Shown: positions 9,075 through 16,785 of the stretch, piece after piece
Position numbering within the stretch: position 1 is the stretch's first letter
How the letters are laid out: every line of letters starts with the position of its first letter
Assembly: GCA_004193285.1 (NCBI GenBank)
Contig: SECP01000026.1
Coordinates: 46,159-110,158 of the forward strand
Reading direction: 5' to 3'
From: Myxococcales bacterium
GTDB lineage: Bacteria; Myxococcota_A; Polyangia; Polyangiales; Polyangiaceae
DNA length: 64,000 bases
The notes under the pieces: generated by a model
The model's input: only the letters and a program-made list of their open reading frames with translations
The model's database searches: none
What the model was told of the DNA's origin: nothing
Made by a program: the position numbers and the translations under genes

Positions 9075-10478
9075 ATGATCTCCCGCCGCGCCAAAATCGT
9101 TTGCACCCTCGGTCCCGCTGTCGACAGCCGAGAAGGAATTCGCGGGCTCATCGAAGCCGGCATGGATGTCGCGCGGCTCAACTTCTCGCATGGCACGCAC
9201 GAAGAGCACGGCACGCGCATCGAGATGATCCGTCAAGAGAGCGCCGCGCTCGGCAAGCAAGTCGCGCTCCTGCAAGACTTGTGCGGTCCGAAGATCCGCA
9301 CCGCCAAGGTAGGCCCCGCCGTGCTCGTCAATGGCGACCGCGTGGACATGATCGCGGGCGACGTGGGCGACGATCACACGATCGCCATCACCTACGAGCC
9401 GCTCTCCCAAGACGTTCGCCCGGACGACCGCATCTTGCTCTCGGACGGCCAGGTGGAGCTGCGCGTCGTCGGCGTGCGCGGTGAGCGCGTGGAGTGCATC
9501 GTGGAGCACGGCGGACCGATGCGCCCGAAGATGGGCGTGAACCTGCCTTCCGGCAGCCTGCGGCTCCCCGCGCTCACGGACAAGGACAAGAAGGACCTCG
9601 AGTTCGGCCTGTCCATGGATCTGGACTACGTCGCGCTCTCGTTCGTGCGTCGCGCGGAGGAAGTGCAAGAGCTTCGCGAGATCTGTGAACGCCGCGGCAA
9701 GCCGACGCCGATCATCGCCAAGATCGAGACGCCCGGAGCCGTCGAGCGTTTGGACTCCATCGTCCGCGCTTCGGACGGCGCGATGGTCGCGCGCGGCGAC
9801 CTCGGCGTGGAGCTGCCCCCGGAGACGGTCCCCGTCATCCAGAAGCAGATCATCGGCACCTGCCGCATCCACCGAAAGCCCGTGATCGTGGCCACGGAAA
9901 TGCTCGCATCCATGGTGGACTCGCCGCGCCCGACCCGCGCGGAGGCGAGCGACGTGGCGCACGCAGTGTTCGGCGGCGCTGACGCCGTGATGCTATCCGC
10001 AGAATCCGCCAGCGGTAAATTCCCGCTTCAGTCGGTGCGGATGATGGATCGCATCATCCGTCAGGCCGAGGGGAGCCGGTTTTTCGCGCCGAATCCCTCG
10101 GAGCCGGACCACACCACGGCGGATTCGATCGCCCACGCCGCCTGTGCCATCGCGCGCGAGGTAGGGGCCAAGCTCGTGGTCACCCTCACGGAGACGGGCC
10201 TGACGACCCGCCTCGTCAGCAAGGCCCGTGCGACCGCGCCGATCCTCGCTTTCTCATCGGATGAGCGCACTTTGCGCCGGCTCGCGCTATATTGGGGCGT
10301 CACTCCTAGGGCGCTCGTGGGTAAAACGTCGACGGTGGAAGATCAGGTGCGGAACACCAGCCAATTCTTGATGGACAACGGTCTCGTCAAGTCGGGCGAG
10401 CGTTACGTCATGGTCTACGGTGCTCGCGTTGGCGTGCGGGGCGCCACCAACGGCGTGCGCGTGGAGCAGCTTCCGTGA
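9075..10478 (+). CDS. pyk: Pyruvate kinase
   Basis: The 467-residue protein is a full-length pyruvate kinase, converting phosphoenolpyruvate and ADP to pyruvate and ATP in the cytosol. Family motifs in order are RRAKIVCTLGPA at the N-terminus, LNFSHGTHEEH, LLQDLCGPKIRT, SLRLPALTDKDKKDLEFG, IAKIETPGAVERLDSI with the catalytic lysine, MVARGDLGVELP, and KPVIVATEMLASM. The C-terminal allosteric-type domain (about 335-467) includes the VTLTETGLTTRLVSKARATA region. The large antisense open frame across this gene is a shadow. The kinase gene follows 22 bases downstream. Confidence 0.96.
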   Translation: MISRRAKIVCTLGPAVDSREGIRGLIEAGMDVARLNFSHGTHEEHGTRIEMIRQESAALGKQVALLQDLCGPKIRTAKVGPAVLVNGDRVDMIAGDVGDDHTIAITYEPLSQDVRPDDRILLSDGQVELRVVGVRGERVECIVEHGGPMRPKMGVNLPSGSLRLPALTDKDKKDLEFGLSMDLDYVALSFVRRAEEVQELREICERRGKPTPIIAKIETPGAVERLDSIVRASDGAMVARGDLGVELPPETVPVIQKQIIGTCRIHRKPVIVATEMLASMVDSPRPTRAEASDVAHAVFGGADAVMLSAESASGKFPLQSVRMMDRIIRQAEGSRFFAPNPSEPDHTTADSIAHAACAIAREVGAKLVVTLTETGLTTRLVSKARATAPILAFSSDERTLRRLALYWGVTPRALVGKTSTVEDQVRNTSQFLMDNGLVKSGERYVMVYGARVGVRGATNGVRVEQLP

Positions 10479-10490
10479 ACGCGGCGCGGC

Positions 10491-10503
10491 GGAGGTCTGA
10501 CTG
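10491..10503 (+). promoter_or_regulatory. Ribosome binding site deciding a CTG start
   Basis: GGAGGT at 10491-10496 is a strong Shine-Dalgarno sequence. It is followed by an in-frame TGA (10498-10500) and then CTG at 10501-10503, with 5 nt between GGAGG and CTG. No ATG, GTG or TTG lies in the kinase frame between that stop and the ATG at 10576, which falls inside the ATP-binding loop. Confidence 0.7.
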
Positions 10504-12303
10504 AGCGCCGCGCAAGAGCACACGTTTCCCAAGCTCGACAAGTACGAGCTGCTGGAAGAGATCGGTCACGGTGGCATGGCCACCGTGTACCGGGCTCGCG
10601 ACAAGCGCCTGGGGCGCGAGGTCGCGGTCAAGATCATCCATCGCCACCTGCGCGAGAACAAAGAGGTCGGCCAGCGCTTCACGAGCGAGGCTCGCGCGGT
10701 CGCGAAGGTCAAGCACCCCGGCGTCGTCGAGGTGTACGACGTCTCGGAAGACGACGCCGACGAGCGCTACCTCGTCGTGGAGCTCGTGCGTGGAAAAACG
10801 CTGCGCCAGCTGCTCACGGAGGAGCAGTACCTGCCGGCGGAGGTCGGCGCGGCCATCGGCATCGAGCTCGCCCAAGCTCTGGACCACGCCCACGGCCTCG
10901 GAGTGATTCACCGCGACGTGAAGCCGGAGAACGTGCTGCTGCGCTGTGGCTCCGAGCCAAAGACGGGTGAGGCGCCAGAAAAGCTCGTTAAAATCACGGA
11001 TTTTGGCATCGCCAAGCTGCTGGACGCGCAAGGCGTTACCTCCACCGGTCAAGTCTTGGGCTCTCCGGCCCACATGGCGCCGGAGCAGATCGAGGGCGGG
11101 GACGTGAGCGCCCGGTCGGACGTGTTCGGGCTCGGGGTGCTGCTCTACGAGTGTCTGGTAGGCAAGCTCCCGTTCGACGGCAAGAACCCGGCGCAGGTGC
11201 TGCGGCGCGTGCTGGAGGGAGCGTTCACCAGCCCTGAGCGAGCTCGCCCGACCATCGGCTCGGGCCTGAGCGCGATCGTGGAGCGAGCGCTCGCCAAGGA
11301 ACCGAAGGACCGCTTCGCTTCGACCGCGGAGCTTTCGGAAGCGCTACGCGCGGAGCTTCGGGGCCTCGGCTTCGACGACTCCGCGCAAGAAATCGCTGGC
11401 TACCTGCGCGACCCAAAAGAGTACCGCATCGAGTTCGAGCAGCGCATCGTCGATAGCCTCGTGTCGCGCGGCCGTCAGGCGCGGGAGAGCGGGGACGTGC
11501 TCGTGGCGACGACGTGCTTCAACCGCGCGCTCGCGTACCGGCCGGGCGATGCGGACCTCATCTCGGAGGTGTCGTCCCTGGCTCGGCGCCAGCGCTTTCG
11601 TCGCGCGCTCATGCAGGGCGCGGTCATCTTGACCGGGAGCCTCATCATTGCGGCCGCCCTCGGCGGTGTGTTCAAGATCGCGGCCAAGCTCCGCGGGCCG
11701 AGCGGCAAGAAGGCGGTCGTCACCGCGCCCGCCACCAGTAATGCGCAAACCGCCCCGCGCTTGCCCGCGGTGGAGCGCCCGGGCAGCAGCGCGGCCCCCG
11801 CCGCCACCCAGCGTCGCCGGCCGCGGAAGCCCAAGGTGGCCGAGCCGCCGCCGGAAGCGGCCGGGGAGCCGGCGAGGGTGCTCATTACTGTCTCCGGCCC
11901 GCAAAATGCCGTGGTGTTGGTGGATGGGAGCCCGCTCAGCAACTGGTTCGGAGTCACCCACGAGTTCCTTGCCGGTGACCACACCTTCGAATTTCGCCCC
12001 CCGAACCCCGACTGCTGCGTCGCCGCGGTCACGAAAACCGTGACCTTGAGAGGCGGGGAGCAGCAAACCGTGCGCGGCACGATCGAGTGGAAGCCGGCGC
12101 TTTTGGAGTTCCGCGGCCCGCCCCTCAGCACCGCCAGCTGCGGCGTGTTCGGCACCTTCGAAGCTCCGGGGACCAAGAAGATCCCAATGCAGCGGGCCAT
12201 GACCAAGGCCGAATGCACCGTGTACCCCGGGCCCGGGGAGGCGCCGATACCGGTTGACGTGGACCTTGCCGCCGGAAAAACTGCGCCCTTCCCCCGGCCC
12301 TGA
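10501..12303 (+). CDS. Membrane-anchored Ser/Thr protein kinase (PknB-like), probable CTG start
   Basis: About 600 residues. The N-terminal kinase domain contains the Gly-rich loop IGHGGMATVYRA, the ATP lysine in VAVKII, HRDVKPENVLL (catalytic Asp), KITDFGIAKLL (DFG) and AHMAPEQIEGG (APE). A single transmembrane segment follows (GAVILTGSLIIAAALGGVF, about residues 372-390), then an Ala/Pro linker and a C-terminal extracytoplasmic domain with a PEGA-like turn (VVLVDGSPLSNWFG). The first ATG (10576) would delete half of the Gly-rich loop, and a TGA ends the frame just before 10501, so CTG 10501 next to GGAGGT is the best start. It lies 22 bases after pyk and 29 bases before the next gene. Targets are unknown. 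Confidence 0.88.
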   Translation: MSAAQEHTFPKLDKYELLEEIGHGGMATVYRARDKRLGREVAVKIIHRHLRENKEVGQRFTSEARAVAKVKHPGVVEVYDVSEDDADERYLVVELVRGKTLRQLLTEEQYLPAEVGAAIGIELAQALDHAHGLGVIHRDVKPENVLLRCGSEPKTGEAPEKLVKITDFGIAKLLDAQGVTSTGQVLGSPAHMAPEQIEGGDVSARSDVFGLGVLLYECLVGKLPFDGKNPAQVLRRVLEGAFTSPERARPTIGSGLSAIVERALAKEPKDRFASTAELSEALRAELRGLGFDDSAQEIAGYLRDPKEYRIEFEQRIVDSLVSRGRQARESGDVLVATTCFNRALAYRPGDADLISEVSSLARRQRFRRALMQGAVILTGSLIIAAALGGVFKIAAKLRGPSGKKAVVTAPATSNAQTAPRLPAVERPGSSAAPAATQRRRPRKPKVAEPPPEAAGEPARVLITVSGPQNAVVLVDGSPLSNWFGVTHEFLAGDHTFEFRPPNPDCCVAAVTKTVTLRGGEQQTVRGTIEWKPALLEFRGPPLSTASCGVFGTFEAPGTKKIPMQRAMTKAECTVYPGPGEAPIPVDVDLAAGKTAPFPRP

Positions 12304-12332
12304 GCAGGCGCTGGGGTGGGTCTCGGCTCGGA

Positions 12333-13385
12333 ATGTTCAGGTCTTGGTCAGCGATCGTGATTGCGAGCCTCGGGGCGCTCGTCCCAGCACGCGCCGGAGC
12401 GCAGGCCACGGCTCCGCCCCCCGCCGCGACCGCGCCGCCCAAAGCGGCGGCCCCTAAGCCGGCGACCAAGGGCCCCGCGCCGAAGCCGGCGGTCGCGGAC
12501 GGCCAGTTGAGTGACGAAGCGCAGCTCTCGCGCATCGCTGGTTTGTACGAGGCCGCGAAGTACCGCGAGTGCAGCGATGAGGTGGAGCGCCTCCTGGACC
12601 CTACGAGTCATCGCGCGCTCCGCCAGTCGGGTATCGTGGAGAACGCGCGGGTTTACTGGGCGGCGTGCCTTCTGGGCGCGGGGGAAGCGGACGCGGCCGA
12701 CGCACCGCTGCGGGCCGCGATCCACGAAAACCCGCAGATGAAGGCGCCGGACAGCCTCGTCTTTCCGCAGCCGGTCGTCGAGCGCTTCCTCAAGGTGCGC
12801 GACTCGCTCGTGAACGAGATCCGCGCCGCCGAGCAGGCGCGCATCCTCCAAGCTCAGCGCGAAGCGCAGCGGCGCCTGCAAGCACAGGCGCGCGAGCGGG
12901 ACCGGATGCGAGAGCTCGAGAAGCTGGCCTCGAAGGAGACCGTCATCCAAAGAAACAGCCGCGCGATCGCAGCTATCCCGTTCGGTGTCGGTCAGTTCCA
13001 GAACCGGCAGCCCGCGCTCGGCTACACCTTGCTCGCCAGCCAGGCGTTGCTCGGCGGGTTGAGCGTGGCCGCCATCGTCGTGCAGAGCAAGCTCGCCACC
13101 GAGGCGGACCGACTGCGCAGTAGCGGCGGCGTGGTGAACGAGGCGAGGCAAGAGGACAACATCCGCACGTGGGGCATCGTAAAAACCGGCAGCTTCTGGG
13201 CTTTTGCGGCGCTCGCGGTGGGCGGCATCGTCCAGGCGGAGCTGGAGTTCGTGCCCGAGTTTCGTGAGGAGAGGCCGCGCGAGCTTCCGCCCTCGCTCGC
13301 GCCGAAGCCGGCCGCGACCGAAGTCACCGCGCTGCCCTACTTCGATCACACCGGCGGCGGCCTCAGCGTCGTCGGGCGCTTTTAG
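12333..13385 (+). CDS. Exported/membrane protein with coiled coil and two C-terminal transmembrane segments
   Basis: I do not recognise a named family for this 350-residue protein. A signal peptide (SAIVIASLGALVPARAGAQA) leads to an Ala/Pro-rich linker (about 25-55), a helical repeat-like region with YEAAKYRECSDEVERLL, and a charged coiled coil near 165-205 (ARILQAQREAQRRLQAQARE). Two hydrophobic segments follow, near 230-250 and 280-295. Proteins with this build are common downstream of Ser/Thr kinases in myxobacteria. The gene begins 29 bases after the kinase stop, so the pair may be an operon and the protein a kinase partner, which is inference. Confidence 0.7.
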   Translation: MFRSWSAIVIASLGALVPARAGAQATAPPPAATAPPKAAAPKPATKGPAPKPAVADGQLSDEAQLSRIAGLYEAAKYRECSDEVERLLDPTSHRALRQSGIVENARVYWAACLLGAGEADAADAPLRAAIHENPQMKAPDSLVFPQPVVERFLKVRDSLVNEIRAAEQARILQAQREAQRRLQAQARERDRMRELEKLASKETVIQRNSRAIAAIPFGVGQFQNRQPALGYTLLASQALLGGLSVAAIVVQSKLATEADRLRSSGGVVNEARQEDNIRTWGIVKTGSFWAFAALAVGGIVQAELEFVPEFREERPRELPPSLAPKPAATEVTALPYFDHTGGGLSVVGRF

Positions 13386-13392
13386 CGCGGGC

Positions 13393-14277
13393 TCAACTCG
13401 GCAAGGCCGTGACCGTCACCTGCTCGCGATCCACGGCGCGCGCCGCGGCTTCTACGCTCGTCGGTGAAGCCTCCGCTCCGTGCGTCAGCTCATCGGGGTG
13501 GATGCCGTGCAAGCGCAGCAGGAGTCGCGGCGGGGCGAGCTGCAAGTCGTGCTCGCGCGCGAACAAGCGCCCGAGCTCGAGCGCGTAGGCGCGCATCAGC
13601 GCGCGAGTCTCGATGCGATCGAAAGCCTTCGCTTTGGGGCGGCTGGCGAGCGGCAGGAGCGTGAGTGACGCGAAGAGCAGCACGTAGAGCCGCCGCAGCC
13701 GCCGAAGCCCGCTCGGGTCGCGCTCCAGCACGCGCCGCAGGAAGTGCACGTTGAGTGGAACGTGAAAGGCTTCGTCGCGCGTCAAAATCGTGAGCATGCG
13801 GCGCACCGCGGGCTGCGAGACGTTGGCGAGCGCCATGCGGTACGTCGTGGACCCGATCGTCTCGAACATCAGGTTCGTGAGCACGATGGTGTCCATGCGC
13901 TTGGCGCGCGCGTACACCTTGTAGAGCGTGCGCGTGACGCGCCCCATCGGCTGCACCTCTCCGCCGAGCTCTTGGAGGAATTGTTGCAGAAGCTCCTGGT
14001 GCCAGCCCTCCTCGTTGCCGTACAGGCGCAGCACCTCCGAGAGCTCCGGGTCCCAGGTCGCTACGTCGCCGGACAGCTCGTGCGCCTGGCGAATGCCGGA
14101 CTCTTCCGCCCGTAAGGCGGCGTTGAAGAACTTGATCGCGGCGCGCTGCTCCACGTCGGTCTCGAAGGTCGGCTTCGGCGGCGGCTCGTCGTGCGCGTCG
14201 TACATGCGCGCGGCCCTGCGCTCGAGCGCGGAGAGCCACCAGGAGGTGGGGCGCGAGGTGGGCGGCGTCTTGCTCAT
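13393..14277 (-). CDS. Ferritin-like diiron-domain protein
   Basis: The 294-residue protein carries the carboxylate/histidine pattern of a ferritin-like four-helix diiron site: E59 (ALRAEES), E90-x-x-H93 (NEEGWHQE), E139 (MFETIGST) and E169-x-x-H172 (RDEAFH). This suggests an oxygen-using diiron oxygenase or oxidase of the AurF/ferritin-like superfamily, with unknown substrate. The ATG at 14275-14277 overlaps the stop of the upstream methyltransferase gene (ATGA), indicating an operon. The longer open frame that continues upstream of this ATG is a shadow of the methyltransferase gene. The 3' end lies 7 bases from the convergent gene. Confidence 0.78.
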   Translation of the reverse strand: MSKTPPTSRPTSWWLSALERRAARMYDAHDEPPPKPTFETDVEQRAAIKFFNAALRAEESGIRQAHELSGDVATWDPELSEVLRLYGNEEGWHQELLQQFLQELGGEVQPMGRVTRTLYKVYARAKRMDTIVLTNLMFETIGSTTYRMALANVSQPAVRRMLTILTRDEAFHVPLNVHFLRRVLERDPSGLRRLRRLYVLLFASLTLLPLASRPKAKAFDRIETRALMRAYALELGRLFAREHDLQLAPPRLLLRLHGIHPDELTHGAEASPTSVEAAARAVDREQVTVTALPS

Positions 14278-15032
14278 GCGGCGTGGCGCTTCTCGTAGGC
14301 GGCGACGTAAAAGCCCGCCAAATTTTTGAGCGGCGTGTCGCAGAGGGCGTGCTCGGCGGCGCGGAAGACACGGCGACCGAGCGGGTTTTTCATGAACCGC
14401 GCGCTCGGGATCGTGATGCGCACGCCGCGCGCGCCTGCGAACACGCACCCGCTCGGCGTCAGCTCCCGGGCGCGGGCAGGGGAGTCGAAGCGGGTGTAGA
14501 CGTCGTGCTCGTTCGCGCTCTGCGCGATCTTACCGGCGGGGCCGACTCGCTTCAGCAGGCCGCGCACGCTGAACGGGTTATAAAACTCAGCCAGGACCAT
14601 GCCGCCCGGCCGCGTGACGCGCGCCATCTCCGCCAAGGCTTTCTCGATCTCGGGCACGTGCGCCAGCACCTTGAAGGAGCAAGTCACGTCGAAGCTACTG
14701 CTCTCGAACGGCAGCTCCGTCGCGGAGCCGAGCGTCACGTCCAGCCCTCGGTGCTTGGCTTTCTCCAGCATGCCCGGGGAGAGGTCCACGCCGCGCAGCG
14801 TCCGCGCGAACTCGCGCAGGCGCACCATCACGAGCCCGGTTCCGCAACCGACCTCCAGCACGTCCCGACCCTCTGCAAACCGGCGAACGTAACCTGCCTC
14901 CAGCTCGTCGAGCAGCTCGTGGTAGCCGCCGGGATCGTTCTGGCCGCGCTCACGCTCGTAGTCGGCCGAGAAGGCGTCGTAGTACTGCTTGTTGGCCTCG
15001 GAGCTGCCGGATGCATCCATGTAGGCGACCAT
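14274..15032 (-). CDS. Class I SAM-dependent methyltransferase
   Basis: This 252-residue protein has a Methyltransf_11-type Rossmann core: motif I VLEVGCGTGLV (about 58-68), the acidic residue in LRGVDLSPGMLEKAK, motif II around FDVTCSFKVLAHVPEI, and motif III ARVTRPGGMVLAEFYNP. The C-terminal RRVFRAAEHALCDTPLKN region is typical of small-molecule or lipid/quinone methyltransferases. Substrate is unknown. Coupling by a 4-base overlap to a ferritin-like diiron protein suggests both act on the same metabolite. An internal ATG (MDASGSS) 12 bases downstream is a possible alternative start. Confidence 0.85.
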   Translation of the reverse strand: MVAYMDASGSSEANKQYYDAFSADYERERGQNDPGGYHELLDELEAGYVRRFAEGRDVLEVGCGTGLVMVRLREFARTLRGVDLSPGMLEKAKHRGLDVTLGSATELPFESSSFDVTCSFKVLAHVPEIEKALAEMARVTRPGGMVLAEFYNPFSVRGLLKRVGPAGKIAQSANEHDVYTRFDSPARARELTPSGCVFAGARGVRITIPSARFMKNPLGRRVFRAAEHALCDTPLKNLAGFYVAAYEKRHAA

Positions 15033-15098
15033 TTCCCGCTTTTTGGGCCCGCTGGCAAGCCGCCGCCGCCCGTGGCGATTTGGACCGGGGGCGGGCCT

Positions 15099-15695
15099 CT
15101 AGCCGGCGTGCTCGGTCGGGTCTTCCAGGGCCTCGTCATCCTCGCCGCTGGGGCTTTGCCGCAAACGGGTCCCGTGAGCCTCACCTACCGGAACGCGCTT
15201 CGGTTCTTCCACGTAACCGCTGAGCGCGCCGCAGCTGGGGCAAACGAAGGCGACGACGGGAGTGAGCGCCTGGAGCCCGGCGAAGAAGCGGTCCGAGTCT
15301 TCGAGCTCGACGAGCGCTGCGTGGCCGCACTGCGGGCAGGCGTACAGCTCTTCCTCTTCGTCGATCTCGAGCGCGGGATCGTCGTGCAAGCTGGGTGGAC
15401 GTGCCGCGGGGGGCTGGGCCCGAGCGCGGAGGTAGAAGCTTGCCAGCTGGGCGGCGATGGCGACTCCTACCGCGACCAAAAACCAAGTGGACGCCCGGCC
15501 CATGCCGAAGGCGTAGGCGATGGCGCCCGCCAAGATCGCCAGGCCGATCAGGTCACGCGCTCGCGCGCTCTCCACTCGGGCGCGACGATTGAGCCGCGGG
15601 TCGTCGGGGCCGCTGCCCAGCCGCACCGCCCGGAGCACGAGCACCACCGCGACCGCCGAGGCTGCCAATTCGAGAGTCGGGAGCTCGTCCAGCAC
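15099..15695 (-). CDS. Membrane protein with C-terminal zinc-ribbon domain
   Basis: About 198 residues. The N-terminus has hydrophobic segments (LELAASAVAVVLVLRAV and LIGLAILAGAIAYAFGMG, then FLVAVGVAIAAQLASF), followed by an acidic linker and a two-knuckle zinc ribbon: CPQCGHAAL and CPSCGALSG about 32 residues apart. The acidic tail ends EDPTEHAG. The GTG at 15693-15695 is chosen because AAGGGG lies 3 nt before it; a TTG at 15725 gives a 10-residue longer product. No named family is recognised. It is divergent from the RimB-like gene. Confidence 0.65.
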   Translation of the reverse strand: MLDELPTLELAASAVAVVLVLRAVRLGSGPDDPRLNRRARVESARARDLIGLAILAGAIAYAFGMGRASTWFLVAVGVAIAAQLASFYLRARAQPPAARPPSLHDDPALEIDEEEELYACPQCGHAALVELEDSDRFFAGLQALTPVVAFVCPSCGALSGYVEEPKRVPVGEAHGTRLRQSPSGEDDEALEDPTEHAG

Positions 15696-15766
15696 GAGCC
15701 CCTTATAGCAACCGCGCCGCGCCAATTGTGGGTCGGCGACCTTTCCGGGTACCCTGAGCTCGATCG

Positions 15767-16237
15767 ATGCGTGACCGAGACCCGCTGCGGATCATCGGCG
15801 TGGCCGAGTACGTGGACTTTCCAGATTGGGGCGTGCGGGGGCTCAGCGCGCGGGTGGACACCGGAGCGCGCACGAGCGCCTTGCACGTCGACAACGTCGC
15901 CCTTCTGCCCGGGGGCCGGGTCCGTTTCGACGTTCGCCTGCGGCGTGACGATCCAGCGGCGAGAGTCACCGTCGAGACCAAAGTGTCGCGTCGCACGCCG
16001 GTTCGTTCCAGCACGGGTCAAACCGACGCCCGCATTTTCGTGAAGGCGCACGTCAGGTTGGGAGGGAAGGAGCAGCAGATCGAGGTCGGCCTCGTCGACC
16101 GCCGTCACATGCAGTACCGCATGCTCCTGGGGCGAAGCGCGCTCGAGCGACGCTTCCTGGTGGATGTGTCCAGACGCTACGCGCTCGGCCCCGCCGGCGG
16201 CGCTAAGGTTGCATCTACCCGAGGCAAGACGCGATGA
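15767..16237 (+). CDS. RimB-type retropepsin-like protease (PF05618, ATP-dependent zinc protease family)
   Basis: The 156-residue product has the family signature WGVRGLSARVDTGARTSALH, with the aspartyl-protease-like D31-T-G-A, and the C-terminal signature LVDRRHMQYRMLLGRSALER then FLVDVSRRY. PF05618 proteins were once called ATP-dependent zinc proteases; RimB in this group is a retropepsin-like enzyme that processes poly-glutamate tails added by RimK. No rimK is visible here. The start is ATG 15767 and the stop overlaps the next gene by 4 bases (ATGA). Confidence 0.85.
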   Translation: MRDRDPLRIIGVAEYVDFPDWGVRGLSARVDTGARTSALHVDNVALLPGGRVRFDVRLRRDDPAARVTVETKVSRRTPVRSSTGQTDARIFVKAHVRLGGKEQQIEVGLVDRRHMQYRMLLGRSALERRFLVDVSRRYALGPAGGAKVASTRGKTR

Positions 16238-16737
16238 AACCTGGAGACCACCCCGAATTCTTCCGTTTTCCGCCGCCGGAGGGCCGCTCCCGCGAGAGCA
16301 GCATCCGCCTCACGAAAGAAGGGCGTTTCTTTCACGACGGGGCCCCCGTCGAGCACCCTGGGATGCACAAAGCCTTCGCATCTTGGCTGCGTCGGCATCC
16401 GGACGACGGCCGCTTCATCTTGAGCAACGGCTACGACTGGAGCTACCTCACGGTCGAAGGCGCGTCGCGCTTCGTGCATCACGTGCGCGACCGCGGAGGC
16501 AAGCCCACCCTGGAGCTGCTGGATGGCCAGGAGCTGGAGCTCGCGCCGGAGTCCCTGTGGACCGACGCCGAAGGCGCCCTCTGGGCTCGTTTGCCGGAAG
16601 GCGAATCCGCGCGCTTTACCCCCGCTGCCCAGCTCGAGATCGCTCCCTGGCTGCAGGAGAACGAGGGGCACATCGGAATCCAGGTGGAAGGCCGATTTTT
16701 CGGCATTTCGGCTCAAAACCCGGCCGCCGGCGCGTAA
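16234..16737 (+). CDS. DUF1285-like protein
   Basis: The 167-residue protein resembles DUF1285 (PF06938) proteins, with the typical sequence of a residue run like LTKEGRFFHDGAPVEHPGMH, then FASWLRRHPDDGRFILSNGY and a C-terminal beta-rich half. The function of the family is unknown. It is cytosolic by sequence, with no signal peptide or membrane segment. The 4-base overlap with the RimB-like gene indicates translational coupling and perhaps a joint role. Confidence 0.7.
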   Translation: MKPGDHPEFFRFPPPEGRSRESSIRLTKEGRFFHDGAPVEHPGMHKAFASWLRRHPDDGRFILSNGYDWSYLTVEGASRFVHHVRDRGGKPTLELLDGQELELAPESLWTDAEGALWARLPEGESARFTPAAQLEIAPWLQENEGHIGIQVEGRFFGISAQNPAAGA

Positions 16738-16742
16738 CTGTG

Positions 16743-16756
16743 GCCCCCTCGGGGGC
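16743..16756 (+). repeat. Short GC hairpin after the DUF1285 gene
   Basis: GCCCC (16743-16747) and GGGGC (16752-16756) can pair around a 4-base CTCG loop, 6 bases after the stop codon. There is no T-run, so a role in termination is uncertain. Confidence 0.3.
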
Positions 16757-16785
16757 GCCGGTCGTGTTAAGTCTTCGGGCCTCCC

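Noticed and set aside
8943..9962. 339-codon minus-strand open frame opposite pyk
   Set aside because: Antisense to a clear pyruvate kinase, with no domain signature.
14283..16043. 586-codon plus-strand open frame across the methyltransferase and zinc-ribbon genes
   Set aside because: It covers two well-supported minus-strand genes and overlaps the RimB-like gene in another frame; no recognisable domain.
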